Below are positions 28,602 through 37,471 of a stretch of DNA of 64,000 bases, piece by piece (positions within the stretch are counted from its first letter, which is position 1; every line of letters begins with the position of its first letter). The stretch lies in contig NZ_AOLG01000029.1 of assembly GCF_000336815.1 (NCBI RefSeq), positions 99,236-163,235 of the forward strand. Reading direction: 5' to 3'. The position numbers and the translations under genes are program-made. The notes below the pieces were generated by a model that was given only the letters and a program-made list of their open reading frames with translations, was not told where the DNA came from and did not search any database. Origin of the DNA: Haloferax prahovense DSM 18310. GTDB taxonomy: Archaea > Halobacteriota > Halobacteria > Halobacteriales > Haloferacaceae.

Positions 28602-29936
28602 TCAGGCTGTGAGCGTCGCTTTCTCGTCGGACACGAGCTCCCGAACCGCGTCGAACAGCCGCTTCGCGCTGTTCCGGGACGTCCCTTCGACAGTCACGCG
28701 AAGGACGCGCTCGGTTCGGCTCGCTCTGACGACGAACCACGCGTCGCCGCGCTCGACGAAGATGCCGTCGTCGGTCCGAACGTCGTCGAAGCGCGCCTGA
28801 CACTCAGTCGCGAGCCGCGTCATCTCGCGGGCGCAGTTGTCGACCGCGAACGAGTCGAAAAACAGCGGGTACGCCGCCACTTCACCCGCCTGTTCGGAGA
28901 GCGCCGCCCCCTCGTCGACGAGCCGCGCGAGACGAATCGCCGAGAGCGCCGCGTCCGGACAGGGAGACTCGGCCGGCCACTGGTAGACGCCGCTCGGCTC
29001 GCCGCCGAAGACGACGTCCGCGTTCGCCGCCGGTCCGGACCCCGGAATCCCGTCCATCTCGACCCGGACGATGCTTCCCCCCGCGTCGGAGACGACCTCT
29101 CCGATGCGACGACTCGCCTCCAGCGGCACGGCGACGCAGGCGTCCCCGTCCGCATCGCGAACCGTCTCTCGCGCGAACAGCGCGAGGAGCGCGTCTCCGC
29201 CGACGACCTCACCGGTCTCGTCGACGGCCACGAGGCGGTCCGCGTCGGCGTCGTGAGCCAGACCGATATCGGCGTCCGAGGCTGCGACTGCTCGGCGGAG
29301 CGTCCCGCACGCGTCGTCGCCCGCGGCGACCCGACGGCGCGGAAACGAGTCATCCGTGGTTCCGTCGAGGCGCTCGACGTCACAGCCGAGTCGGTCGAGC
29401 GCGTCGGCCATGATGTCGTCGTCCCGCTCGCCGACGGCGACCACGACGCGCGTGTCGGAAACCGAAGTTCGCCCCTCGCAGAGGTGGTCGAGGTGATGTG
29501 CCGTGGCGTCGTCCCAGCGACGCTCCTCGCCGATTTCGTCCCACGGGGCGACCTCGGCCGACGAGCCGTTGACCCGGCGGACGACCCTGCTCTGTCGCTC
29601 CCACGAGAGGCGCGAGCCGTCGTCGTCGAACAGTTTCAGCCCGGTGTCCTCGGCGGGGTCGCTGACGGTCGTCACCGCCACGCCGGCGTCGCCGCCGAGT
29701 CGCCGCACGCCGTGAGAGACGGTCGGACTCGCCACCGGCCCGAGTCGGTGGACGGTGCCGCCGCACTCGCAGACCCCGGTCGCGACCGCGTCAGCGAGGA
29801 GACGAGCGCTGTCGCTCGGGTCGTGGCCCACGACGATTTCGTCGCCCGTTCCGGCGAGGGCGCGACCGGCTTTGAGGGCGAGTTTCGCGGTCACCTGCGT
29901 CCCGTACGAACCGCGGATTCGTGATGGTGCGAACAT
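28602..29936 (-). CDS. Phosphohexomutase-like protein (PMM/PGM/GlmM superfamily)
   Basis: 444 residues. The start MFAPSRIRGSYGTQVTA parallels the MFGTSGIRG opening of GlmM-type mutases. The metal-binding loop HDADADRLVAVDE (about 219-231) and sugar-binding loop FGGEPSGVYQWP (about 308-319) are present. The phosphoserine loop, normally TASHNP, reads TTVSDPAEDTGLKL (about 89-102), a shortened and altered version. It probably interconverts sugar phosphates for glycan precursors, but the unusual active-site loop leaves activity uncertain. It follows the GT-C-like gene by 28 bases. Confidence 0.78.
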   Translation of the reverse strand: MFAPSRIRGSYGTQVTAKLALKAGRALAGTGDEIVVGHDPSDSARLLADAVATGVCECGGTVHRLGPVASPTVSHGVRRLGGDAGVAVTTVSDPAEDTGLKLFDDDGSRLSWERQSRVVRRVNGSSAEVAPWDEIGEERRWDDATAHHLDHLCEGRTSVSDTRVVVAVGERDDDIMADALDRLGCDVERLDGTTDDSFPRRRVAAGDDACGTLRRAVAASDADIGLAHDADADRLVAVDETGEVVGGDALLALFARETVRDADGDACVAVPLEASRRIGEVVSDAGGSIVRVEMDGIPGSGPAANADVVFGGEPSGVYQWPAESPCPDAALSAIRLARLVDEGAALSEQAGEVAAYPLFFDSFAVDNCAREMTRLATECQARFDDVRTDDGIFVERGDAWFVVRASRTERVLRVTVEGTSRNSAKRLFDAVRELVSDEKATLTA

Positions 29937-29960
29937 ACCCCACTGTCCGCCCGAGGTGTG

Positions 29961-29982
29961 TTTACTATCGGCCGGATAATCC
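29961..29982 (-). promoter_or_regulatory. Glycan-region promoter motif copy (variant)
   Basis: On the minus strand: GATTATC-CGG-CCGATAGTAAAC, 24 bases before the phosphomutase start. It overlaps the last codons of the upstream gene, so part of the match could be coincidence. Confidence 0.4.
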
Positions 29983-31668
29983 CGGTCGGCGTCGCTTAGC
30001 GTCCGACAAAACGGCGGGTTCGGTCGCCGAGGCGTCGGTATCGTCCGACACGACCTCGTACACCACGACCCCGTCGTTTCCGTAGACTCGTCGATACCGG
30101 GGACTGTCCGCGAGCGAGGCGCGAAGCCGTTCGGTCCCGTCTTCTTCGAGCCCCCGGACGGTGTACGTCCCGCGGGGGACGTACAGGTAGTCGGGCGAGG
30201 CGTCGACGGAGGCCATCGATTCGGTGACGCAGGTCGCGTTCTCGCAGGTACTCGCCGTTTTGAACGCCGAAATCTGGTCGTAGTACCTGTCGGGGCTCTT
30301 CCATTCGACGCCCCACGGCCCCACGAGCATCGTCCGCTTCGCGTAGTGCGGGAACCACTCGGCCGCGTCTGACAGTACGACGAACGACGCGTTCGCGTCG
30401 GTGTCGTTTCTCGCCCATTCCATGGCCTCTCGGTCGTCGTCGTCCATGAACGAGGGGAGACTCGGGCTGCCGTGGTGCGCCGCGCCGAGGCCGCTCGCGG
30501 CGTAGAACCCGCCGAGACTCGTCCCGACGACGAGAACCACGACCAACGACGAGGCCATCAGCTGCCGGTTGTCGAGCGACCCGCGAGCCCTGTCGGTCAG
30601 CCGCGGCACGACGACGCCGAAAAGCACCGTCGAAATCATCATCGCGCCAGCGACGAACTGGAAGCGCTCCTTTCCGATGACGTACGCGCAGACGAAGAGC
30701 CACAGCGGCAGCGTGAATTTCCTCCGAGAGACGAGCACGCCCGCGGCGGCGAAATTCGCGAGGAAGAACACCGTGACGACGGTCGGGTCCAGCGGGTAGA
30801 CGAACTGGTCGAGGAGCCGCCCGACGCCGCCGGCGATACCGCTGTGACTGCCCGACGCACCCACGAAGGCCCCGACGCCGTGAGTGGTGACGACGTTGGC
30901 CCACCACGGCGCGGCGAGGACGAGTCCCCCGAGAGCCACCGCGGCACCGCTGACGAGCCCGGGCAGCGTTCGGTCGAGCATCGCGTAGAGGACGAGCCAA
31001 CTGACCCCGAAAAACACGGTGTACGTCGGATGGGAGAGGACCGTCAGCCCGAAGCAGATGACGCCGGAGCCGACCCACAGCGGCCGCCGAGTGCCGCGGC
31101 GGAACAGTCTCGCTCCGACGTAGACTCCGCAGAGAGACAGGAAGAACGCGGACGCGCGGACGATGCCGCCGGCCGAGAGGTGCCACTGCAGGACCGGTGG
31201 AGCGACCGCGAGAATCGCCGTCGCGACTCCCGCCTGCCGCGGCGTCGGGAGGAGTTCGAGCGCGATTCCGTAGTACGGCACGAGGTAGAGCACCGTGACG
31301 ACGGCCGGGAGGACGAGGCTGAGCGTCGTCCCCGAGACGCCGAGGTCGGTCAGGAACGCGACCACGTAGAACTGGAGCGGCGGGTACGCGAACGGAATCC
31401 CGCCGTCGTAGTACGGAATCGAAGCCGGGAGCGCGTAGCCGCCGGTCCGAATCTGCTCGGCGATTTCGAGGTACAGCCCGGACCCGTAGGCCGGGTAGTC
31501 GTGGGTCGCCACGTACGTCACCGAGACGACGAGTCCGGCGACGAGGGCGAGTGCGAACCACGCGTGGCTCTCGCGGCCGAGGCCGGGAACGCCGTCGGTG
31601 AACGCGTTCGCGCGGCCCGGTGCCGCGGGGTCGAGGCCGTTCGCCGTTTCGTCGGTCGTTGAATTCAT
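29965..31668 (-). CDS. GT-C-like multi-pass membrane protein
   Basis: 567 residues. About ten or more hydrophobic segments (residues 35-400) are followed by an extracellular C-terminal domain of about 150 residues (WARNDTDANASFVVLSD, then PDYLYVPRGTYTV). An early luminal loop with DYPAYGSGLYLEIAEQI and FAYPPLQFYVVAFL resembles GT-C polyprenyl-dependent glycosyltransferases and O-antigen polymerase-like proteins. It lies ten bases after the arylsulfotransferase-like gene and just before the mutase, suggesting a surface-glycan operon. The exact reaction cannot be read. Confidence 0.7.
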   Translation of the reverse strand: MNSTTDETANGLDPAAPGRANAFTDGVPGLGRESHAWFALALVAGLVVSVTYVATHDYPAYGSGLYLEIAEQIRTGGYALPASIPYYDGGIPFAYPPLQFYVVAFLTDLGVSGTTLSLVLPAVVTVLYLVPYYGIALELLPTPRQAGVATAILAVAPPVLQWHLSAGGIVRASAFFLSLCGVYVGARLFRRGTRRPLWVGSGVICFGLTVLSHPTYTVFFGVSWLVLYAMLDRTLPGLVSGAAVALGGLVLAAPWWANVVTTHGVGAFVGASGSHSGIAGGVGRLLDQFVYPLDPTVVTVFFLANFAAAGVLVSRRKFTLPLWLFVCAYVIGKERFQFVAGAMMISTVLFGVVVPRLTDRARGSLDNRQLMASSLVVVLVVGTSLGGFYAASGLGAAHHGSPSLPSFMDDDDREAMEWARNDTDANASFVVLSDAAEWFPHYAKRTMLVGPWGVEWKSPDRYYDQISAFKTASTCENATCVTESMASVDASPDYLYVPRGTYTVRGLEEDGTERLRASLADSPRYRRVYGNDGVVVYEVVSDDTDASATEPAVLSDAKRRRPGLSGR

Positions 31669-31678
31669 GGAGTAACTC

Positions 31679-33031
31679 TCACTTGCGCTTTCGAAGCGAG
31701 ACGGGGTTCGTGAGCGAGACGCGGTACGGGAGCCACCGCAGTTCGGCGGCAGCCCACGCGAGTCCGACAGCGAGCCCGAGACAGGACACCAACAGTTCGG
31801 CGACGCCCATCCACCGCGGGAGGACGTAGTAGACGGCGTTCACGACCGGTCCGGGGAGTACCGACGACTGAGACGGGCCGCCGTCTCCGACCGTCGAGCC
31901 GCCGGCCGCCTGATTCCGGAGACCGAGTTCGTGCGCGGGTGGTCCACCCGCGCTCTCGTCGCCGGTCCCGAGCCGTTCGGCCTCGTAGGGGAACGCGATA
32001 GGCACGCTCCAGACGACCTCGCCGGTCTCGTCCAGTTCGAAGACGCGGTTTCCGTTCGAGTCCGTCACGAGCGTATGGCCGTTCGGAAGCCTGTCGGCGT
32101 CTCGCGGCCACTGTAACTGCGCGTCCCGCCAGTGCCACGAGCGAACCCACCGACCGTCGTCGTCGCGGTATTCGACGAGGCGGTTGTTCTCAGAGTCGGC
32201 GACGAGGACGGCGTCGTCGCCGGTGGGATTCTCGATGTAATCGGGGTTGTGTTGCTCGTAGAGGACGCCGTGAGACCCGTTTCCGAGCGTTCGGTTCTCG
32301 ACGAGGCCGGTCTCGCGGTCGAGGTACACCACTCTGTCGTGGTTGCGGAGGCTGACCTGAATGAGCCCGCTTTCGAGCACCTCGATGTCGTTGAGGTGGG
32401 TCCAATCGGACGGGTACGGCCCGCCGGTCGTCGCGGGGTCGAACGCCGCCTGCGCGTCCCACGACCACTCGACGATGTCCGTCGTCGTGTTCACGACGAA
32501 CACGCGGTCAGCGGCGATGTCGGCGACGACGTACGTCGAATCGCTCAGTCTGTCGCCGTCGTGCCACCGCGTCGAGTGCTTCCCGGCGGTCACGCGACTG
32601 TAAACCCCCTCGACGCTCCCGGTGGTGAGGTTCACGCGCTCGATGCCGTTTCGCGTGCACGCGCTCTCGCCGCCGCACTCTTCGGGTGTCAGATGGTCCG
32701 CGTAGAGGTACTCGACCGTCGCGTTCGTCCCCTCGACGGGGTCGACATCCCAGTAGCGGGTGTGGGAATCGTCGTAGTATCGCCGCTCTCCGTCGGCACC
32801 GAACGCGACGAGTTCGGCGTTCGCTCGTGGGCCGTCGCTCTCTCGTCCGAGCCACGTGTTCGAGTCGGTCGCGATGACCGTCGTCCCGTTCGCGGGCGCG
32901 ACCCGTGCACTCTCGCCGGTCGCGTCCGTCACCGCCGAGGTCGGTCGGCTCAGGTACGCGGCCCCGACGATACCCGCGCAGACGAGGAGGGCGACTGCCG
33001 CGGCGACTCGCAGATGCGTCCGCTTGACCAT
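31679..33031 (-). CDS. Arylsulfotransferase-like beta-propeller membrane protein
   Basis: 450 residues with an N-terminal transmembrane helix (about 8-27), an extracellular six-bladed-propeller-like body and a C-terminal hydrophobic pair (about 385-430). Repeats such as DWTHLNDIEVLESGLIQVSLRN and WPRDADRLPNGHTLVTDSNGNRVFELDETGEVVW are characteristic of the arylsulfotransferase (ASST) family in haloarchaea. True ASSTs transfer sulfate with an active-site histidine; I cannot place that residue with confidence. It heads a three-gene minus-strand unit with the GT-C-like and mutase genes. Confidence 0.75.
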   Translation of the reverse strand: MVKRTHLRVAAAVALLVCAGIVGAAYLSRPTSAVTDATGESARVAPANGTTVIATDSNTWLGRESDGPRANAELVAFGADGERRYYDDSHTRYWDVDPVEGTNATVEYLYADHLTPEECGGESACTRNGIERVNLTTGSVEGVYSRVTAGKHSTRWHDGDRLSDSTYVVADIAADRVFVVNTTTDIVEWSWDAQAAFDPATTGGPYPSDWTHLNDIEVLESGLIQVSLRNHDRVVYLDRETGLVENRTLGNGSHGVLYEQHNPDYIENPTGDDAVLVADSENNRLVEYRDDDGRWVRSWHWRDAQLQWPRDADRLPNGHTLVTDSNGNRVFELDETGEVVWSVPIAFPYEAERLGTGDESAGGPPAHELGLRNQAAGGSTVGDGGPSQSSVLPGPVVNAVYYVLPRWMGVAELLVSCLGLAVGLAWAAAELRWLPYRVSLTNPVSLRKRK

Positions 33032-33055
33032 TTCGTAGTCGTCGATCGGTAGACG

Positions 33056-33079
33056 GTCTTACTATCCGGATGCTAAACT
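33056..33079 (-). promoter_or_regulatory. Glycan-region promoter motif copy
   Basis: Minus strand GTTTAGC-AT-CCGGATAGTAAG, 25 bases upstream of the arylsulfotransferase-like start. Confidence 0.55.
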
Positions 33080-33122
33080 GCGGGTGCGTCCGTGCCCATC
33101 GACGTGGAACGTGCTCGACCGG

Positions 33123-33145
33123 ACCTTACGCACGGAATAATTAGG
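33123..33145 (+). promoter_or_regulatory. Glycan-region promoter motif copy
   Basis: CCTTACG-CA-CGGAATAATTAG, 25 bases before the ATG of the LssY_C-like membrane protein. It is divergent from the copy at 33056-33079. Confidence 0.5.
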
Positions 33146-33170
33146 GTCCCGAGGGCGGGTAGACGACACA

Positions 33171-34640
33171 ATGGCGTCTCGTCTCGGGGCGGCCGAGAGC
33201 CTCGTCGTCCTCGGTCTCGTTCTCCTCTTGGTGGCGACAGCGGTGCCGACCGCGAGCGTCGTCGATTTCGGCGCGAACGGGGGCGCTTCGACGGCCGCGA
33301 CGGTCGAGTCGGCACCGAACGGTCCGAAATCTGCCGACGACGTTCGGCTGGTCCCGGTCGGCGACCGGGGGGACAGGCTCTGGCCGTTCACCAGCCGAGA
33401 CCGGTCGTTTGAAACGCTGACACTGCCGGTGAACGTCGTCGTCGAGGGGAACCCCGCGCGGGTCCGCTCGCTGCTCCTGTACTCGCGCGACGCGACGTGG
33501 GACGAGACGAACGAGTCGTGGCAACAGGCGTCCACCGAACAGCCCCCCGCCGCCGAGGCGGGCTCCCCGTGGGGGTCGGCCACGGGCGCGGACCGGTTTA
33601 CCTTCGTCGACACCGCGGACTCGAGCGGGCTGTGGATTGCGGAGTCGATGCAGCTCCACGACGGGACGTACTTCGGGAGCCGTACTCACCTCCGACTGTA
33701 CGGCGGCGGGACCCCGGACGACTCGTGGACGGCGATTCAGGCCCACCGAGACTACTGGGACTGGTTCCGGCTTCGACACACGGTGACGAGCCTTGCCGGC
33801 CCGCAACACGTCGTCGAACGCGACCTGATGCGCCGCCCGACCGTCGTCGACGTTCGTCGCGAGCGGTTCGCCAACGGCGGCATCATCGACGCGGACGGCT
33901 GGGTGTCGGTCGTCGAACTCGGGCCGCCGCAACTCTCGACGCTCCCGAGAGACGACGTGTCTCGCCCGACCACCGCCGGGTCGGCGACAACCAGGGACGA
34001 GGCCGCAGAGCGCGCCGGCTCCGAACGCGACGACACCTCTTCGGCACTCGATACGCCGCCGACGGGGCCGGAGAGCGTCGGAACCGTCCTGTCCGTGCTC
34101 GCCGTCGGCTTCGTCGGTGTCGGTGGACTCGCCGCGCTCGCCACTCGCCGAGACGAACTCGGCGCGCTCGTCGAGCGCCTCCGCTGGTCGCGCCTCGCCG
34201 ACGACCGGTTCCAGCGCGTCGTCGCGCTCGCGGTCGCACTCGTCGCGCTCCCGGTTTTGGTCCGCTCGGCCGCCCTCGGGCTCGAACGCGTCGTTCCGAA
34301 CCACCCGAAGGTCGTCGCCGGACTGCTCTTTCCGGTGTTCGCGTTCGCGCCGGCCGTTCTGGCCGCTCGCCTGCCGCGGGGGTACTCCTCGGAACTGTGG
34401 TTCGGCACCGCGTTCGTCGGCTACGGAGTGGGTCTCGTCGCCGACTTCGCGATGATAGGTGTCGCCGTCGTCCCGGTCGAAGTCGTCCTCCACCGGTTCG
34501 CCGTGCTCGTCGCGCTCGGCGTGCTCGCCGTCGCCGGCCACCGTCGCTTCGACTCGTCTGAGCCCCGGCGAGCGGCGCTTTCGGCGGCCGTCTGCCTGTG
34601 GCTGTTCCTGTTCGCGTGGCCGCTTTTCTTGGGTATCTAG
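33171..34640 (+). CDS. Membrane protein with LssY_C-like domain
   Basis: 489 residues: N-terminal helix (about 9-29), a large extracellular domain (about 40-300) and five or six helices at the C terminus (about 305-489). The outer domain (LTLPVNVVVEGNPARVRSLLL, then MQLHDGTYFGSRTHLRLYGG, then WTAIQAHRDYWDWFRLRHTV) resembles the LssY_C domain found in envelope proteins often linked to PAP2-type enzymes. A PAP2 gene indeed lies two genes downstream. Function unknown. Confidence 0.6.
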   Translation: MASRLGAAESLVVLGLVLLLVATAVPTASVVDFGANGGASTAATVESAPNGPKSADDVRLVPVGDRGDRLWPFTSRDRSFETLTLPVNVVVEGNPARVRSLLLYSRDATWDETNESWQQASTEQPPAAEAGSPWGSATGADRFTFVDTADSSGLWIAESMQLHDGTYFGSRTHLRLYGGGTPDDSWTAIQAHRDYWDWFRLRHTVTSLAGPQHVVERDLMRRPTVVDVRRERFANGGIIDADGWVSVVELGPPQLSTLPRDDVSRPTTAGSATTRDEAAERAGSERDDTSSALDTPPTGPESVGTVLSVLAVGFVGVGGLAALATRRDELGALVERLRWSRLADDRFQRVVALAVALVALPVLVRSAALGLERVVPNHPKVVAGLLFPVFAFAPAVLAARLPRGYSSELWFGTAFVGYGVGLVADFAMIGVAVVPVEVVLHRFAVLVALGVLAVAGHRRFDSSEPRRAALSAAVCLWLFLFAWPLFLGI

Positions 34641-34664
34641 GCGCTTAGCCCCCGGATAATAACG
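34641..34664 (+). promoter_or_regulatory. Glycan-region promoter motif copy
   Basis: GCGCTTAGC-CCC-CGGATAATAAC, about 40 bases before the ATG of the permuted solute-binding protein gene and directly after the stop of the preceding gene. Confidence 0.6.
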
Positions 34665-34701
34665 ACACCGCGCTCCAAGACAGTTACCTGCCCTCCCGTA
34701 C

Positions 34702-36594
34702 ATGTCATCAACACGACTCTCTAGACGGTCGGTTTTGGCGCTCGCAGGCGCGGGCCTGACCAGCGGGTGCGTCCGGCAGCTCGAATCGACGGTCTCGCGC
34801 GACGAGCGGACGCCGTTTTCGCTCTCTATCAAGACCGTTCCCGCGGACACCGACGCGACGGCGACGAGGCTCGCCCGCTACCTCGCCACCCGCCTCCAGA
34901 CGGTCGGCGTCGCGGCGACCGTGGTCCCGATGAGCCGGGAGGAGCTCCTCCGCGACGTGCTCTCGAACCACGACTTCGATATCTACGTCTCCCGGCTGCT
35001 GCTCCGACGCGACCCGGACTTCCTCCGTCCCCTGCTCCACTCTCGCTACGGCCCGGGACGCGGCTGGCAAAACCCGTTCGGATACGGCGACCTGTCGTTG
35101 GACTCGCTTCTGGAGCGACAGCGGACCGAGACGGGTTCCGTCCGCGCCGCGACGCTCGCGGAGATTCAACGGCGCGTCGTGGAGGCCCAACCGTTCACGC
35201 CCGTCGCGGCCCCGCGCCCGGCTCAGGCGACTCGGCCGGTGCGGGTCGACTGGCCGGACGGCGTTGGAATCCACAGCCTCACGGGATATCTCGGTGCCAG
35301 AGCTGTCACCACCACGGCGACCGCCTCGCGAACCGAGTCGGCGGTCACGTCGTCGTCGACGCCCGCACCGACCTCGACGTCCGCGACGACCTCGACGTCC
35401 GCGACGACCTCGACGCCCGCGACGACGACCGACGAACCGGCCCCGGAAAACGAACTCCGCATGACGATCGGCGACTCGCGTCCGACGGAGAACCTCAACC
35501 CGCTTTCGACGCCGTTTCGGTCGGACGGGACGCTCCTCGACCTCGTCTACGACTCGTTGGGTCGTCCGGTCTACGACCGGATGCGGCCGTGGATGGCCGC
35601 GTCGTGGGAGTGGGCCGACGGGGACGAGACGACGCTTTCGGTCCGGCTCCGCGACGACCTCGCGTGGCACGACGGCGAGCCGATAACGGCGGCGGACGTG
35701 GCGTTCACCTTCCGGTTCATCTCCGACACGGCGCTCGGCTCGCTCGACCAGCCGGTCCCGTCGCCGCGATACCGCGGTCGCGCCTCGCTCGTCGAGTCGG
35801 TCGACGCCGCGTCCGACCGCGAGGTGACGATTCGATTCGGCGACGTGAGCGAACCGGCCGCGGCGCGGGCGCTGACGATTCCGGTGCTCCCTGCGCACGT
35901 CTGGGAACCGTTCGCCCGCCCGACGAGCGTCTCGTGGCTCGACGGGGGCACCGTCACCGAGGCGCTCGTCCGGAACAACCTCGAACCGGTCGGAAGCGGA
36001 CCGCTTCGCGTGACGGGAACGACGGCCAGAGAGTCGGTTTCGATGGAACCGTTCGAGGACCACTTCCTCGCCGACGACGCGCTCGACGGCCGACTGTCCC
36101 GGTTCGACGGCGGCTTCTCGTTCGACTCGCTTCGGTTCGACGTCGTTCCCTCCGACGGCGCCGCCGTCGAACTGCTCGCGACCGACGCCGTCGACGCGAC
36201 GGCGAACTCGCTGTCGGCCGATTCGAGGGCGGCCGCGGCGGACGAACCCGGAATCTCCGTTCGCACCAGCCGGCCCGAGTGGTGCTATCACGTCGGCTAC
36301 AACCACCGACGGCCGCCGTTCATGAACCCCCGGTTCCGACGGGCGGTCGCCCGGCTCGTCGACCGCGAGTTCCTCGTGGATTCGGTGTTCGACGGCGAGA
36401 CCGAACCGGCGTCGTCACCGCTGGTCGCGACGACGTACGTCCCAGCGGGTGATGCGTGGGACGAGGCCGTGTCCGAACTCGAGTTCGTCGGCGACTCGGG
36501 GACCGGCACGCTCGACGCGGAGCGAGCGCGGTCGGTGTTCGAAGACGCGGGATACGCCTACTCGGGCGACGGCGACCTCCTCATTCAAGAATGA
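34702..36594 (+). CDS. Orphan SBP_bac_5-type lipoprotein, apparently circularly permuted
   Basis: 630 residues with a Tat lipoprotein signal (RLSRRSVLALAGAGLTSGC). Residues about 37-205 look like the C-terminal lobe of a peptide-binding protein (LARYLATRLQTVGVAATVVPM, then NHDFDIYVSRL, then AEIQRRVVEAQPFTPV). A Ser/Thr-rich linker (about 210-250) follows. Residues about 254-630 then look like the N-terminal lobe (ENLNPLSTPFRSDGTLLDLVYDSLG, WHDGEPITAADVAFTFRF, GSGPLRV, FRRAVARLVDREFLVDSVFDG) and stop at SVFEDAGYAYSGDGDLLIQE, where the normal C-terminal lobe would begin. No permease or ATPase gene is adjacent, and its stop overlaps the PAP2 start. It may bind a glycan or lipid-linked intermediate rather than serve import. 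Confidence 0.8.
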   Translation: MSSTRLSRRSVLALAGAGLTSGCVRQLESTVSRDERTPFSLSIKTVPADTDATATRLARYLATRLQTVGVAATVVPMSREELLRDVLSNHDFDIYVSRLLLRRDPDFLRPLLHSRYGPGRGWQNPFGYGDLSLDSLLERQRTETGSVRAATLAEIQRRVVEAQPFTPVAAPRPAQATRPVRVDWPDGVGIHSLTGYLGARAVTTTATASRTESAVTSSSTPAPTSTSATTSTSATTSTPATTTDEPAPENELRMTIGDSRPTENLNPLSTPFRSDGTLLDLVYDSLGRPVYDRMRPWMAASWEWADGDETTLSVRLRDDLAWHDGEPITAADVAFTFRFISDTALGSLDQPVPSPRYRGRASLVESVDAASDREVTIRFGDVSEPAAARALTIPVLPAHVWEPFARPTSVSWLDGGTVTEALVRNNLEPVGSGPLRVTGTTARESVSMEPFEDHFLADDALDGRLSRFDGGFSFDSLRFDVVPSDGAAVELLATDAVDATANSLSADSRAAAADEPGISVRTSRPEWCYHVGYNHRRPPFMNPRFRRAVARLVDREFLVDSVFDGETEPASSPLVATTYVPAGDAWDEAVSELEFVGDSGTGTLDAERARSVFEDAGYAYSGDGDLLIQE

Positions 36595-37424
36595 TTTCCG
36601 CTCAATCCTCGATAGGCTTCTCACCGCTCGTCGCGGTTCTCGCTCGCGTGCTCGGCGGTGCAGCTGTCGCGTTGGCGCTCGCAACGCTCGCTATCGTCGG
36701 ACCGTCGCGTCTCGCGGCGGCGTACGGGTCGGGGCGCGACCGCTTGCACGAGGCCGCGCCGTACCTCGGCCTGCTGGCGGTCGTTCTCCTCGTGAACAAG
36801 GTCGCCCGCGGCGTCGGCCCGGAAGTGTCGTGGGCGTTGGGATGGAACGCCACCGGCGTCATCTATGCTATCGAGGGGAACTTCGTCCAGCACGTTCAGT
36901 CGCTCGCGACGCCGGCGCTCACCGCCGTCCTCTCGACCGTGTACCTCTCGGGATACGTCTTCCTTCTCACGTTCCCGTTCGTCGCGTACTTCGTGGCGGC
37001 CGACGAGCGACCGCTGAAACTCACCGCGGTCACGTACGCGGCGAACTACGCCATCGGACTGACATGCTACGTCCTGTTTATCTCCTACGGTCCCCGTAAC
37101 CTCCTGCCGGGACAGGTCGAGTCGCTTCTGTACAGCACCTACCCGCAGACGCAGATACTCACCGGCGAGGTGAACGTGAACACGAACGTGTTCCCGTCGC
37201 TTCACACGTCGCTTTCGGTCTCGGCGGCGGCGATTGCGATTCGGACGCGGGAGACGTACCCCGTGTGGGCCGTCGTCGCGTCGGTGCTCGCCGCCGCGGT
37301 CGCGTTCTCGACGATGTACCTCGGGATTCACTGGGGGACCGACGTCGTCGCCGGCGTCGTCCTCGGAGTCGGAAGCGTCGCGTTCGGCGATTGGCTCGTC
37401 GGCCGCCAGTCCGCCGACGCGTAA
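36591..37424 (+). CDS. PAP2-superfamily membrane phosphatase
   Basis: 277 residues, about six transmembrane helices. The second PAP2 motif is PSLHTSLS (about 202-209) and the third is YLGIHWGTDVVAG (about 243-255); the first motif is degenerate. Members dephosphorylate polyprenyl or lipid pyrophosphates, or transfer phospholipid head groups, at the outer face. The start MISAQSS overlaps the stop of the permuted binding protein (ATGA), making translational coupling likely. In this glycan context a role in recycling dolichyl (pyro)phosphate is plausible but unproven. Confidence 0.85.
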   Translation: MISAQSSIGFSPLVAVLARVLGGAAVALALATLAIVGPSRLAAAYGSGRDRLHEAAPYLGLLAVVLLVNKVARGVGPEVSWALGWNATGVIYAIEGNFVQHVQSLATPALTAVLSTVYLSGYVFLLTFPFVAYFVAADERPLKLTAVTYAANYAIGLTCYVLFISYGPRNLLPGQVESLLYSTYPQTQILTGEVNVNTNVFPSLHTSLSVSAAAIAIRTRETYPVWAVVASVLAAAVAFSTMYLGIHWGTDVVAGVVLGVGSVAFGDWLVGRQSADA

Positions 37425-37425
37425 C

Positions 37426-37450
37426 CCTTACCGCCCGGATAATAAGGTCC
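37426..37450 (+). promoter_or_regulatory. Glycan-region promoter motif copy
   Basis: CCCTTACC-GC-CCGGATAATAAG starts just after the PAP2 stop and ends 22 bases before the GTG of the Bat-type regulator. ATAATAA is centred near -30, a TATA position for a leaderless mRNA. Confidence 0.65.
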
Positions 37451-37471
37451 GGCCGGTTCCTGTGGTCGGTC

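Noticed and set aside
28498-28803. N-terminal extension of the SprT-like protein
   Set aside because: The extension overlaps the phosphomutase gene, is Arg-rich and reads through the GT-rich tract; a GTG at 28497 gives a plausible protein.
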